Shown here piece after piece: positions 55,654 through 64,000 of a DNA stretch of 64,000 bases (its first letter is position 1; each line of letters starts with the position of its first letter). The stretch covers positions 117,871 to 181,870 of the forward strand of contig NZ_JAHLDU010000010.1 of assembly GCF_018861905.1 (NCBI RefSeq), given 5' to 3'. The notes beneath the pieces were generated by a model. That model made no database searches. It was not told the origin of the DNA and was given only the letters and a program-made list of their open reading frames with translations. This stretch comes from Clostridium sp. DSM 17811 (GTDB taxonomy: Bacteria > Bacillota > Clostridia > Clostridiales > Clostridiaceae). Both the position numbers and the translations under genes were made by a program.

Positions 55654-57144
55654 ATGGATACAATAACAAGAAAAAATTTTTATTTTGTTTCAAATATTAA
55701 AACTGGAACTTTAACTATAATTGACGGTCTTTGCAATACAATATTAAAAGAAATAGCAGTTGGAAAAAGGCCATTCAAATTAGCAATAAAAGATAATAAT
55801 ACCGTTGGAATTGCATGTGATATAAGTAATACAATTTCTTTTGTTAATTGTAAAAGTTGCGAAATAAAGGAGCACTTTATTTCTAATAATGGTAATTTAT
55901 TAATAGATAAAACAAATCAAAAAATATATGTTTCAGACACCTCCGAAGTAACTATATATGATATAAATTTAGATAGAATGATAAGCCGAATCATAGGATT
56001 TTCAGCAATTACCGATATAAAGCTTAACTCAGAAGGCACTAAACTCTATGTATTAGATACGTTATTAAAAGAGTTAAAAATTTATAATACTGATACTTAT
56101 ACACTTATAAATTCAATTGAAAATGTAGGTATTAATCCAATATGCCTTTTAATTTCAAAAGATGATAAAACAGCATATATTTCAATGAAGAGTGATATAT
56201 TAAAAATAGATATTGATTTAAACCTTATCACTAAACTAATTCTTCCAAAAGGGTCTTTAATGAATGGAATGATATTAATAGGTAATACCTTATATGCATC
56301 AAACTCAGGGCTCAATAGAATAGAATTAATTGATATTTATACTAATAAAGCATATAAGTATATTCTTACCTCAAGAACTGAACCTACGGGGCTTTTTATA
56401 ACTGATGACAATACAAAACTACTAATTGCTAATAGAAGTTGCGATGATTATGGTGGAATTGATATAATAGATTTAAAATCAAATTGTTTGATTAGTTCGA
56501 TTCTCATGAATACAATTAATAGTCAACCCTATGACATTATTTCAGTTAACCTTCCTTTTACATACGCTCAACCAGCTGCAATTACTAATTTAAATCCAGA
56601 TAGTAAACAAATAACAATATTAGCAAAAAGAATATTTGCATCATACAATGAAAATATAAACTTTCCTATTATAAGTTTTAATTTACCTAAAGAAATAAAT
56701 TCAGCTTACATTTATAAATGTACAAAATTTGAACCAGGTATAATAGTGCCATCCTCAGAATACAGGAGATGTATACCTACAATATCTGAATTTTCAAGTA
56801 TTAAATTTATTGCAAGAGTTAACTATATAATTTATTATCTTAAAAATAATATAAATAAATGCATAAATGGATTTTTTGAAAAACCTATAGATGTTCTTTT
56901 GGATATTCCCAAACAATTTAATTTAAATGAGTATGAGCTTAATATTAAAACGACTACCAAATTTATAGATAATCCAAAATTTTCGAATAATGTACTTACA
57001 TTTGGTGTTAGTAGTTTAATGGAGCTAAAAGTAATAGGGGAAGATGAAATATACCTTACTAATTTAAAAGAAACTGATAACTTCGAAGAATTTACTGCGT
57101 TTGATGGCTCAATTTTTCCTGATGACACAATAATTCCTTTTTAG
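55654..57144 (+). CDS. YVTN-type beta-propeller fused to a SPOCS/DUF3794-like domain
   Basis: This 496-residue protein has an N-terminal region (about 1-300) of seven or so repeats of the YVTN type (FYFVSNIKTGTLTIIDGL, KIYVSDTSEVTIYDI, TKLYVLDTLLKELKIYNTDT). The C-terminal part (about 310-475) resembles the DUF3794/SPOCS domain of spore-coat proteins (FSSIKFIARVNYIIYY, KPIDVLLDIPKQ, TFGVSSLMELKVI). There is no signal peptide. A CATATTTTA element lies at 55597-55605, without a good AC -35. The ATG at 55654 is preferred over GTG 55645, which directly abuts the AAAGGG site. A role at the spore surface is inferred. Confidence 0.72.
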   Translation: MDTITRKNFYFVSNIKTGTLTIIDGLCNTILKEIAVGKRPFKLAIKDNNTVGIACDISNTISFVNCKSCEIKEHFISNNGNLLIDKTNQKIYVSDTSEVTIYDINLDRMISRIIGFSAITDIKLNSEGTKLYVLDTLLKELKIYNTDTYTLINSIENVGINPICLLISKDDKTAYISMKSDILKIDIDLNLITKLILPKGSLMNGMILIGNTLYASNSGLNRIELIDIYTNKAYKYILTSRTEPTGLFITDDNTKLLIANRSCDDYGGIDIIDLKSNCLISSILMNTINSQPYDIISVNLPFTYAQPAAITNLNPDSKQITILAKRIFASYNENINFPIISFNLPKEINSAYIYKCTKFEPGIIVPSSEYRRCIPTISEFSSIKFIARVNYIIYYLKNNINKCINGFFEKPIDVLLDIPKQFNLNEYELNIKTTTKFIDNPKFSNNVLTFGVSSLMELKVIGEDEIYLTNLKETDNFEEFTAFDGSIFPDDTIIPF

Positions 57145-57188
57145 ATTAAAGATTTCTAGATTTTTATGATGAAAAGAAAAGCGAGTAG

Positions 57189-57232
57189 GTAGCAATAGAA
57201 CTTAATTATTTAGTTGCTATTGCTACTTTTCA
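57189..57232 (+). terminator. terminator after the propeller-SPOCS gene
   Basis: A 10-bp perfect stem GTAGCAATAG (57189-57198) with CTATTGCTAC (57217-57226) is followed by TTTT. It overlaps the stop of the convergent gene. Confidence 0.8.
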
Positions 57233-57495
57233 CTTGGTTTTAATTCTTCTATTACAAATTTATCAAAATAAATTTCCTCTATAAAATTATTCTCATCAAA
57301 ACTTGTTTTACGTCTTTTATTATATTCATTAACATTAGGTTTCAGCCAATAAGGTGTTGAAACATCAAATTTGTAACATAAGTCTGTTATGCATATTTTT
57401 AGATTTTCTTGGTAACTATCGTCTATTTCCGATATTGTAACTTCATCTCTTATAATTCTATTATCCTTTATTAATTTGCCCCAAATCTTTAACAT
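57223..57495 (-). CDS. conserved hypothetical protein
   Basis: This 90-residue protein opens MLKIWGKLIKDNRIIRDEVTI and contains CITDLCYKFDVSTPYWLKPNVNEYNKRRKTSFDENNFIEEIYFDKFVIEEL. I recognise the pattern as a small uncharacterised family common in clostridia, without a name. AAGGAGG precedes the ATG. It is cytoplasmic, with no membrane segment. Confidence 0.75.
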   Translation of the reverse strand: MLKIWGKLIKDNRIIRDEVTISEIDDSYQENLKICITDLCYKFDVSTPYWLKPNVNEYNKRRKTSFDENNFIEEIYFDKFVIEELKPSEK

Positions 57496-57750
57496 CTCGT
57501 CCTCCTTACTTGTATTTTTTTATGAAAAATATTATTTATAATCCAATATTTTTTGCTAGTCCTAAGTTTATCATAATTATTGGATAAAGTCATGTTTTAT
57601 GTTAAGCATATATTGTTTGTTTTTCATCTTCTATGAACCAATATAAGTTGGTTATTTCTGTGAAATACTGCACATACTGAATATAATATATCTTCTAAAT
57701 ATAATTTATATAGTATGTTTAAGTATAAGACATAGGAGGGTTAAAAATAC

Positions 57751-59121
57751 ATGGTAAATTTAGGTGTAATACATTATGCATATATCATTATCATTCTAAT
57801 AATTACTATTATAATTTCTATGAAGAAAGATGTAATACTTCCATGTATTTTAGGAATTGGAGTAATTGGTTATATATTTACAGGAAGTATCCTAAGTGGT
57901 GTTCAAATCATATATAAGGCTATAGTAGTATCAGGAAAAGAATTCATCGAAATAGTTGTAGTTATTGCGCTAGTTAATGCAATGTCTAGTGCATTAAATG
58001 ATTTGGGTGCAGATGAGCTAATTATAAAACCTATAAGAAAATTAATGATAAACAAAACTATATCATTCTTTGTTTTAGGTATTACAGTAACTTTGACTTC
58101 TTGGTTTATTTGGCCTACACCAGCCATAGTTTTTATAGGAGCGCTAATGGTGCCTGCAGCAATACAATCTGGTTTACCACCAGTATGGGCGGCTGTAGTT
58201 TTATGTCTATTCGGTAATGGTGTAGCATTATCAAGCGATTTCGTTCTTCAAGCAGCACCATCAATAACTGCGAAAACTGCAAATTTACCTAATGCATTAG
58301 GAATAATTAGAAAATGTCTGCCATTTTGGGGCGTAATGAGTATAGTTACTATTACTATAGCATTTATACTTATGAGAAGAGACAAACCCACAGACAACAA
58401 AGTAGATGAAGTTATAATTAGAACCAATAAATTGACACGAAATAATTTAGTAGGTACAAAAGTAATGGCTATATCTACTCCTCTTGTATTTATAATAGAC
58501 ATATTTTTAATTAAAAGATTCAACTTCATAGGATCTGAATCAACAGCCCTAATAGGTGGAACAGCATCAATATTAATGATAATTTGCTCTATAATTAATA
58601 CTAATGTTAAAACATCACTCGGAGAAGTTACTAAATATATTAAGAGTGGGTTTGCTTTTGGTATAAAAATTTTCGCACCAATTATAATTATAGGTGCTTT
58701 TTTCTTTCTAGGAAGCGCAGGTAGTGCAGTTGATATATTAGGTAATGGAGCTACTGGTATTTTAAGCGATATAGGAGTATATGCTTCAAACAAGATACCA
58801 TTATCTAAGTACTCTGTGGTAGGTATACAAACAGCAGTAAGCACTCTTCTTGGTCTTAGCGGTTCGGGATTCGCTGGTCTTCCATTAGTTGGGACTTTAG
58901 CTAATACTTTTTCAACCACGATTAATATAGACAAAGAACAGATTGCAGCATTTGGTCAAATAATTACCATTTGGATAGGTGGAGGAACTATAATTCCGTG
59001 GAGCGTAGTTGCCGCGGCTGGAATATGTAAGGTTGAACCTTTTGATGTTGCAAGGAAGAACATTATTCCTGTAACTTGTGGAATAGTTGCTACAGTAATA
59101 TTAGCACTATTAATTTTATAA
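57751..59121 (+). CDS. multi-span membrane transporter of the ion-transporter type
   Basis: This 456-residue integral membrane protein has about ten to eleven hydrophobic segments. A short cytoplasmic loop follows FILMRRDKPTDNKVDEV at about residue 215. Re-entrant-like motifs (TSWFIWPTPAIVFIGALMVPAAIQSG and LGLSGSGFAGLPLVGTLA, symmetrically placed) are typical of the ion transporter superfamily (GntP/DctM/Nha-like), but I cannot assign a substrate. TAGGAGGG precedes the ATG. It is monocistronic, ending in a hairpin. Confidence 0.8.
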   Translation: MVNLGVIHYAYIIIILIITIIISMKKDVILPCILGIGVIGYIFTGSILSGVQIIYKAIVVSGKEFIEIVVVIALVNAMSSALNDLGADELIIKPIRKLMINKTISFFVLGITVTLTSWFIWPTPAIVFIGALMVPAAIQSGLPPVWAAVVLCLFGNGVALSSDFVLQAAPSITAKTANLPNALGIIRKCLPFWGVMSIVTITIAFILMRRDKPTDNKVDEVIIRTNKLTRNNLVGTKVMAISTPLVFIIDIFLIKRFNFIGSESTALIGGTASILMIICSIINTNVKTSLGEVTKYIKSGFAFGIKIFAPIIIIGAFFFLGSAGSAVDILGNGATGILSDIGVYASNKIPLSKYSVVGIQTAVSTLLGLSGSGFAGLPLVGTLANTFSTTINIDKEQIAAFGQIITIWIGGGTIIPWSVVAAAGICKVEPFDVARKNIIPVTCGIVATVILALLIL

Positions 59122-59142
59122 TTTTTAGTGCTAATATTTTAA
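59098..59142 (+). terminator. terminator overlapping the end of the transporter gene
   Basis: An 11-bp perfect stem ATATTAGCACT (59098-59108) with AGTGCTAATAT (59127-59137) is followed by TTTT. The left arm is coding. Confidence 0.75.
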
Positions 59143-59215
59143 TTAATAGTGACCTGTGCTTTAATTAATGGTAGCATGATAGATATACTAATACACTTAA
59201 GGAGAGTTTACATAG

Positions 59216-59554
59216 ATGAATATTCAATTTTTCGGAACAAAAAAATGTTTTGATACAAAAAAAACTGAACGATATTTCAAGGAAAGAAATATAAAATATC
59301 AATTTATTGATATAAATATTAAAGGCCTTAGTAAAGGCGAATTACAAAGTGTTAAAAGATCTGTGGGTTTAAATAATTTAATTAACACAAATGCAAAGGA
59401 CTATAAAAAATCAAACTTAAACCAAATTAGGGGAGAGGAGCTTAAAGAAGAAATTTTATTGAAAAATCCTCAACTTTTTAAAACTCCTATAGTTCGTAAT
59501 GGGAAAGATGCCACTGTTGGTTATGTCCCAGAAATATGGACAACTTGGGAATAG
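59216..59554 (+). CDS. ArsC/Spx-family thioredoxin-fold protein
   Basis: This 112-residue protein of the ArsC family has a thioredoxin-like fold: IQFFGTKKCFDTKKTERYFKERNIKYQFIDI, then TPIVRNGKDATVGYVPEIW. The active-site cysteine C12 is kept, but the second Cys seen in Spx (CxxC) is a Thr (CFDT). The basic RxxR ending of arsenate reductases is not clear either. It may be a glutaredoxin-like reductase rather than an arsenate reductase. GGAGAG lies before the ATG; an HD hydrolase gene follows after 24 bases, so they probably share a transcript. Confidence 0.82.
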   Translation: MNIQFFGTKKCFDTKKTERYFKERNIKYQFIDINIKGLSKGELQSVKRSVGLNNLINTNAKDYKKSNLNQIRGEELKEEILLKNPQLFKTPIVRNGKDATVGYVPEIWTTWE

Positions 59555-59578
59555 TAATATCACATAGGAGGCATTTTG

Positions 59579-60238
59579 ATGGATAAGGAACTAATTACAA
59601 ATAAGACAATGGAATATGTAAAAAGCAAACTAGAAGGGGAAGGAACCGGGCATGATTTCTTTCATATATTGAGAGTTTACAAAACTGCACTTTATATATC
59701 TAAAAAAGAAGGGGCCGATTCATTTGTTGTTGGGTTAACTGCTTTATTACATGATATTGCGGATTGGAAATTTAATGATGGCAATAGTGATATAGGACCT
59801 AGACTTACAAAAGATTGGTTAGAGAGCTTAGAAGTTGATAATGTTATTATTAATAAAATTACTATGATAATAAGAACTATGTCATTTAAAGGTGGCACTA
59901 CAAATTCTAAACAAGAAACAATAGAAGGTAAGGTAGTTCAAGATGCTGATAGATTAGATGCAATCGGTGCTATAGGGATTGCAAGAGCCTTTGCTTATGG
60001 TGGATATAAAAGGAGAGAATTATACAATCCTAATATTAAGCCACAAAAACATAAAGATTTTGAGCAATATAAGGTAAGTGTAGATACTACGGTTAATCAT
60101 TTTTATGAAAAACTTTTATTACTAAAAGATTTAATGAACACTGAGTCAGGTAAAACTATTGCAGAAGAAAGACATAAATTCATGATAACATATTTAGATC
60201 ACTTCTTTGGAGAATGGGATTGTATTGAAGTAAATTAA
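59579..60238 (+). CDS. HD-domain phosphohydrolase
   Basis: This 219-residue metal-dependent hydrolase has the HD motif elements GTGHDFFHILRV, LLHDIADWKF and QDADRLDAIGAIGIARAFAYGG, which together are typical of the YedJ/YpgQ-like group. Substrates for that group include nucleotides and small phosphoesters. AGGAGG precedes the ATG at 59579; a TTG directly in front could also start it. Likely co-transcribed with the ArsC-like gene. Confidence 0.88.
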   Translation: MDKELITNKTMEYVKSKLEGEGTGHDFFHILRVYKTALYISKKEGADSFVVGLTALLHDIADWKFNDGNSDIGPRLTKDWLESLEVDNVIINKITMIIRTMSFKGGTTNSKQETIEGKVVQDADRLDAIGAIGIARAFAYGGYKRRELYNPNIKPQKHKDFEQYKVSVDTTVNHFYEKLLLLKDLMNTESGKTIAEERHKFMITYLDHFFGEWDCIEVN

Positions 60239-60242
60239 AAGT

Positions 60243-60282
60243 TAAGGTGAATTAACTATTATAGTTAATCCACCTCTTAAAG
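60243..60282. terminator. terminator between convergent HD and XRE genes
   Basis: AAGGTGAATTAACTA pairs with TAGTTAATCCACCTCTT with one mismatch. The stem starts 6 bases after the HD stop. Confidence 0.65.
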
Positions 60283-60286
60283 TTAC

Positions 60287-60499
60287 TCAAATCCTTCTGA
60301 GTTCGTCTATATTAACACATAGAATAGTTGCTATTGTTTCAATTATATTAAAAGATGGATTTTTTTTACTTCCTCGTTCTAGTTCTTCTAAATAAGTCTG
60401 TGATACATGTACACTCAAATTCTTAGATAAAGTTGATATATCTTTGCTTGTTAAAGATTTATTAAGTCTTAATTCTCTAATCTTAGCACCATTAAGCAT
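60287..60499 (-). CDS. XRE-family small HTH regulator
   Basis: This 70-residue single-domain helix-turn-helix protein opens AKIRELRLNKSLTSKDISTLS, has the recognition helix around VSQTYLEELERGSKKNPSF and ends IIETIATILCVNIDELRRI. It consists of the DNA-binding domain only. AGGAGG lies before the ATG. It is divergent from the downstream two-component genes, and the 370-base gap between them could hold its operator. Confidence 0.88.
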   Translation of the reverse strand: MLNGAKIRELRLNKSLTSKDISTLSKNLSVHVSQTYLEELERGSKKNPSFNIIETIATILCVNIDELRRI

Positions 60500-60869
60500 A
60501 TAAAAACCTCCTTATATAGATATATAATACATATAAGCTGATATCTTTATCATACTAAGTTGTACAAGTTAAGTATACTATGAATAAAAGAAATAGCTAT
60601 GTTATTATTATGGTTTTTTTGTTAAAATTAGAAGTGAATTAGAAAAAGTTACTCGCTACAGAATCGTTCATTAACACAGAGTTTAATAATTGTGAAATTT
60701 GTTCATATTTTGTTAATATATTCGCCATTCATGTGCCATAATATATCTTTATTATATAATTAGTGCTAAAAATAATAACATTAAAACGAAAATAAGGTAT
60801 GAATATTGTTGGTATTGTAAATGCCACCAATTTTGTTTATATTAAATTTGTAATTAAGGAGAATTTTAT
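60500..60869. other. 370-base divergent intergenic region
   Basis: AT-rich region between the XRE gene and the response-regulator gene. It must carry both promoters, but no repeat or operator convincing enough to name was seen. Confidence 0.3.
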
Positions 60870-61556
60870 ATGATGGAAACTATTTTAATAGTTGATGATG
60901 AAGAAAGAATTAGAAATCTTGTTTCTATTTATTTAAGGAAGGAACAATATAATATTCTGCAAGCTGAAAATGGCAGAGAAGCTATAAATGTCTTTAATAA
61001 AAATACAGTAGATTTGGTTATTCTAGATGTAATGATGCCAATCATGGATGGTTGGGATGTATGTAAGGAAATAAGAAAGACTTCTAACATTCCAGTTATA
61101 ATGCTTACTGCTAAATCTGAGGAAGACGACGAATTATTAGGCTTTGAATTAGGCACTGATCATTATATTACAAAACCTTTTGTTCCAAAACTTCTAGTAG
61201 CTAAAGTTAAAGCAATCATAAGGCGAACTTATAGCACTGAGAGTGTTGTAAAAGAAGAAGACAACTTTGATGGACTTGTAGTTGATAATTTAAGCCATGA
61301 GGTTACAGTAGACAATGTAGAAATCAATCTATCGCCAAAAGAATTTGAACTATTAAATTATTTTATACTTAATAAAAGAATTGTATTAAGTAGAGAAAAA
61401 ATATTAGATGCTTTATGGGGTATTGACTATTTTGGAGATCTAAGGACTGTTGATACAGTTATAAAAAGATTAAGAGAAAAGTTAGGTGAAAAATCTTACC
61501 TTATAGCAACAGTAAGGGGTACTGGATACAAATTCGAGGTGAGAAATGAAAAGTAA
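60870..61556 (+). CDS. OmpR-family response regulator
   Basis: This 228-residue winged-helix response regulator has a receiver with LIVDDEERI, phospho-acceptor D53 (VILDVMMPIMDGWD), MLTAKSEED and ITKPFVPKLL. The DNA-binding domain has LSPKEFELLNYFILNKR and VDTVIKRLREKLG. AAGGAG lies 8 bases before ATG. It is coupled to the next kinase gene by an 11-base overlap. The target genes are unknown; cell-envelope stress is a common role of this subgroup but not shown here. Confidence 0.92.
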   Translation: MMETILIVDDEERIRNLVSIYLRKEQYNILQAENGREAINVFNKNTVDLVILDVMMPIMDGWDVCKEIRKTSNIPVIMLTAKSEEDDELLGFELGTDHYITKPFVPKLLVAKVKAIIRRTYSTESVVKEEDNFDGLVVDNLSHEVTVDNVEINLSPKEFELLNYFILNKRIVLSREKILDALWGIDYFGDLRTVDTVIKRLREKLGEKSYLIATVRGTGYKFEVRNEK

Positions 61557-63054
61557 AGAAAGTATTACAAGAAAACTTTTCATTATAACTTCTATAGTTT
61601 TTGTAGTTTTTATAACTACTAATTTAATAGTTCAATCTGCATTTTTCGGGCAATTTTATATAAAATGGAAAAGCGACACTTTGTCGCATGACCTCGTTAA
61701 ATTTAAAGATAAATATAGTTTACTTAAGACAAATGATGAGGAGACTAGCTTAATTAGTACTTTTGAAGATCAGAATAGTTATAAGATAATTATAAGAGAT
61801 AAAGCAGGTAATTTAAAATATCTTACAAAAACAGTTGATGCAAGAAAGGACTCTATAAAAGCAAGAATTATGGATCAATTAATGTCAACTCAAATAGAAA
61901 CTATAGGTGGAGTTGCTAAATTCAAAAAAGATAAAAAACCTTTGATCTTTCTTACCGATAATAACCTAGATCTGGAAGTAAGTGCAACCACAATTTCCTA
62001 TAGTGTAGCCGGTATTTCCTATGATGAAAAAAAAGATGAATTTATATACGTATATACTTCATTACAACCGGTAAATGAAGCAGTTCAAGTTATTAAAGAA
62101 TTTTACTATTATTTTTATATAGGAGCCATAGTAATAATTTTATTTCTTTCTTTAATCTATTCAAATATGATTGCAAAACCATTAATAAAAATAACTAAAA
62201 CAGCAGGTAAAATGGCAAAACTTGACTTTTCAGAAAAATGTGTAGTAAAAAGTAATGATGAAATTGGGGCTTTAGCGACTTCACTTAACCTTCTTTCAGA
62301 AAATTTAAATGAATCATTAACATCACTTAAAGATGCTAATTCAAAGTTAGAAAAGGATATTGAAAAAGAAAAGAAATTAACAGAAATGAGAAAAGACTTT
62401 GTGGCAGCAGTCTCTCATGAACTTAAAACACCTATAACCCTTATAGAAGGGTATACTCAAGCATTAAATGATGATATTTTAGAAGGCGAAGAAAAACAAT
62501 ATTTTATTGATGTAATAATGGATGAATCAAGGAAAATGAACAACTTAGTATCTGATATGCTAAATCTATCTCAACTAGAGTCAGGAAATTTCAATTTGGT
62601 TCAAGAAGATTTTTATATCGATGAATTAGTAAAACCACTTGCTAAGAAATTTTCATCCATGCTTAATGAAAAAGACATTAAACTTAGTGTTAATTTAGTT
62701 CAAAACATAAAAGTAACTGCTGATTGGAACAGAATAGAACAAGTCCTAACGAATTATATGACTAATGCAATAAGACATGTTAATAATGGTGGATCAATAG
62801 CCGTAACAATGCTCGATAGAGAAGATAGTATCTGCGTTGAAGTTGAAAATAGCGGAAGTAAAATTGATGAAGCAGAATCGGACAAAATATGGGATACTTT
62901 CTATAAAGTAGATAAATCGAGGACTAGAAAACTTGGAGGTACTGGGTTAGGGCTTTCAATAGTTAAAAATATAATATTACTTCACGGTGGTAGTTGTGGA
63001 GTGGCGAACACAGAAATGGGAGTTAAATTCTATTTTATTTTAACAAAACAATAA
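61546..63054 (+). CDS. sensor histidine kinase
   Basis: This 502-residue membrane kinase has transmembrane segments at about 11-34 and 184-205, an extracellular sensor of about 150 residues, HAMP (about 206-258), HisKA with FVAAVSHELKTPITLIEGY (H291) and an ATPase domain with NYMTNAIRHV, WDTFYKVDKSRTRKLGGTGLGLSIVKN. The start lies inside the regulator gene behind GAGGTGAGAA, so the pair is translationally coupled. There is no PAS domain, which distinguishes it from the PhoR-type kinase at 11405. Confidence 0.92.
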   Translation: MKSKESITRKLFIITSIVFVVFITTNLIVQSAFFGQFYIKWKSDTLSHDLVKFKDKYSLLKTNDEETSLISTFEDQNSYKIIIRDKAGNLKYLTKTVDARKDSIKARIMDQLMSTQIETIGGVAKFKKDKKPLIFLTDNNLDLEVSATTISYSVAGISYDEKKDEFIYVYTSLQPVNEAVQVIKEFYYYFYIGAIVIILFLSLIYSNMIAKPLIKITKTAGKMAKLDFSEKCVVKSNDEIGALATSLNLLSENLNESLTSLKDANSKLEKDIEKEKKLTEMRKDFVAAVSHELKTPITLIEGYTQALNDDILEGEEKQYFIDVIMDESRKMNNLVSDMLNLSQLESGNFNLVQEDFYIDELVKPLAKKFSSMLNEKDIKLSVNLVQNIKVTADWNRIEQVLTNYMTNAIRHVNNGGSIAVTMLDREDSICVEVENSGSKIDEAESDKIWDTFYKVDKSRTRKLGGTGLGLSIVKNIILLHGGSCGVANTEMGVKFYFILTKQ

Positions 63055-63212
63055 TGATTTGTGTATTTTAATTTGTAGGGTAGCACCTGGTTCCATTATC
63101 TTTGCACGAATTCCAGCAGGTAACTGCTCTACAAAATATAAAGTACAAGTGTTTTTTAACTAAATCGTCATAAGATTAAAGGAGAAATTATTTAATTTAA
63201 TCTGCCTGCTGT
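63055..63212. pseudogene. possible gene remnant
   Basis: This 158-base gap is less AT-rich than neighbouring gaps around 63075-63135. Read on the minus strand it is open and protein-like (YFVEQLPAGIRAKIMEPGA...TLQIK) but without a start or ribosome site, and bounded by stops. It may be the residue of a decayed gene. No source family could be named. Confidence 0.25.
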
Positions 63213-63244
63213 ATAGTCCTATGATTTTCATAGGACTATTTTTA
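63213..63244. terminator. terminator between the kinase and amidase genes
   Basis: A 12-bp perfect stem ATAGTCCTATGA (63213-63224) with TCATAGGACTAT (63228-63239), 3-base loop, then TTTT. It overlaps the amidase stop codon. Confidence 0.75.
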
Positions 63245-63758
63245 GAAAATGTATGTGATTAGCCGGCCATGAGCTTTTATAAAATATATCTAGTGCCTGA
63301 AATGAATGTTGGGAAATTAAAGGCTGTGAATATCTAAAAGAGGTGATAATGGCAGAGTGAAAAATTTTCCCATTATCATCTTCAAAAAACATTAAGTCAC
63401 CTAATTCAAGTAATCTAATATCGTTTACTTCAAACCCCTTTATTCCTGAAGCCTCAGATTGGTAGTTATTTTTCAAAAGCCAATAAAGAGAATGTGCCAC
63501 CGTCCATGAAATAGACCATGTGTCATCCTTAGTACCTATGTTATTAGATTTATGATACCACCAAGGATGTGATACATTATATAACATAGGTGATCCACCC
63601 GATAGTAGACACTGCGATAAAAAGTTCGCACAATCTCCACTGGTCTCATTATTAATAAGCGGGAAGTACCTAAAGCTCTGGTTCGGAAACAATGCATAGG
63701 TTCTTGCATATTTAACAGCATTTACTCTGGAATACTGGTTTGTTCTAAAAAACTCCAT
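63228..63758 (-). CDS. amidase-domain (Amidase_6) protein
   Basis: This 176-residue protein of the putative amidase family (PF12671 type) is recognised by SRVNAVKYARTYALFPN, the probable catalytic Cys in SGDCANFLSQCLLSGG, SISWTVAHSLYWLL, and a His in KIFHSAIITSF. It lacks a signal peptide in this reading; family members act on cell-wall or peptide amides. The ATG at 63758 follows GGAGAG by 5 bases; in-frame ATGs at 63770 and 63797 lack good sites. The IS-like element starts within about 40 bases upstream. Confidence 0.82.
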   Translation of the reverse strand: MEFFRTNQYSRVNAVKYARTYALFPNQSFRYFPLINNETSGDCANFLSQCLLSGGSPMLYNVSHPWWYHKSNNIGTKDDTWSISWTVAHSLYWLLKNNYQSEASGIKGFEVNDIRLLELGDLMFFEDDNGKIFHSAIITSFRYSQPLISQHSFQALDIFYKSSWPANHIHFLKIVL

Positions 63759-63794
63759 GTTACTCTCCATAAAATTACTATATATTATGATATT

Positions 63795-64000
63795 CATCCC
63801 ACTCCGTTAGGTGTGGGATGGATAGCATAATGCATAAATATTTATCTGCTATATATGTATAAAAGAGTTTAAACATACACATAATAGGATATAATGATAT
63901 TATGGAAAATAAATATAGAACAACTAAAACAACAGTTTCTTTAATTAATTATCATTTTATATTTTGCCCAAGATATAGAAGAAAAATATTTTTAATACCT
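63795..64000 (+). mobile_element. IS200/IS605-family element, left part (cut by window end)
   Basis: A subterminal hairpin CATCCCAC (63795-63802) with GTGGGATG (63813-63820) precedes the transposase start by about 80 bases. This is the layout of the left end of IS200/IS605 elements, which have foldback ends rather than terminal inverted repeats. The exact tip cannot be set. Confidence 0.7.
63902..64000 (+). CDS. tnpA: IS200/IS605 TnpA transposase, N-terminal fragment
   Basis: The first 33 codons (MENKYRTTKTTVSLINYHFI then FCPRYRRKIFLIP) match the start of the HuH single-strand transposase TnpA, in which NYHFIFCPRYRRK is the first conserved block. The catalytic HuH and Tyr lie beyond the window end. 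A typical full length is about 130-155 residues. No resistance or accessory gene is visible. Confidence 0.85.
   Translation, partial: MENKYRTTKTTVSLINYHFIFCPRYRRKIFLIP

Noticed and set aside
58248..58934. 228-codon antisense ORF within the transporter gene
   Set aside because: Mirror of the hydrophobic codons of the transporter. The sense strand has a ribosome site, terminator and clear membrane topology.
1..64000. CRISPR arrays, rRNA and tRNA genes
   Set aside because: No regularly spaced repeats and no GC-rich rRNA or tRNA cloverleaf-like sequence were noticed on reading both strands. A tRNAscan and CRISPR search would confirm.

Overview
The window looks like chromosomal DNA of a spore-forming, anaerobic Gram-positive bacterium of the genus Clostridium in the broad sense. 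It is very AT-rich and has strong AGGAGG-type ribosome binding sites. It carries the sporulation genes sigK, spoIIGA, sigE, spoIVA and a YlmC/YmxH-family gene in a typical clostridial order. The species cannot be named from the sequence alone. No rRNA, tRNA or CRISPR array was seen. The only mobile element recognised is the start of an IS200/IS605-type transposase at the right edge.

Layout. Positions 1-9900 hold housekeeping and cell-cycle/sporulation genes: a 5'-truncated uridine kinase, a class B penicillin-binding protein, an uninterrupted sigK, pilT, ftsA-ftsZ, spoIIGA-sigE, ylmC and nrdR. Positions 9900-18400 hold pgeF and a complete phosphate-starvation block: a PhoP/PhoR-type two-component system, pstS-pstC-pstA-pstB-phoU, and a second PstS-like lipoprotein that lacks the usual phosphate-binding loops. 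Positions 18680-24000 hold a DUF512 radical-SAM protein, der, gpsA and spoIVA. Positions 24400-32000 hold a radical-SAM/partner pair of the putative DNA-repair type, a DUF4317 protein, nudC, deoD and a second phosphate uptake system (DUF47/PhoU-like protein plus a Pit permease). Positions 32300-47000 are more accessory. They include a secreted, membrane-anchored pullulanase-like protein whose catalytic residues are degenerate, an intact cytoplasmic pullulanase, a ROK glucokinase, a YgiQ radical-SAM protein, an orphan PIN-domain protein, a miniature protein-kinase-like protein and many small unknown genes. Positions 47100-57200 hold small unknown genes, a NifS-like enzyme and a spore-surface cluster: a DUF4489 protein, two tandem Cys-rich paralogues, two beta-propeller-like proteins and a DUF3343 protein. 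Positions 57700-63800 hold a membrane transporter, an ArsC-like protein, an HD hydrolase, a small XRE regulator, a second OmpR-type two-component system and an amidase-domain protein.

Themes. (1) Phosphate: the PhoPR-like system sits directly upstream of pst, and TTAACA-type repeats occur upstream of pstS and in the region upstream of the DUF47-pit operon. (2) Late sporulation: an AC-type -35, exactly 15 nt, then CATAnnnTA is found upstream of at least five genes in the accessory half and, with one mismatch, upstream of sigK. This matches the known SigK consensus and predicts a mother-cell regulon that includes genes not otherwise recognisable as sporulation genes. (3) Alpha-glucan use: an active-looking cytoplasmic pullulanase is paired with a secreted relative that appears to be a pseudoenzyme.

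Start sites were chosen from ribosome binding sites and family alignments recalled from memory, not from database searches. All family names are by recognition of sequence motifs.
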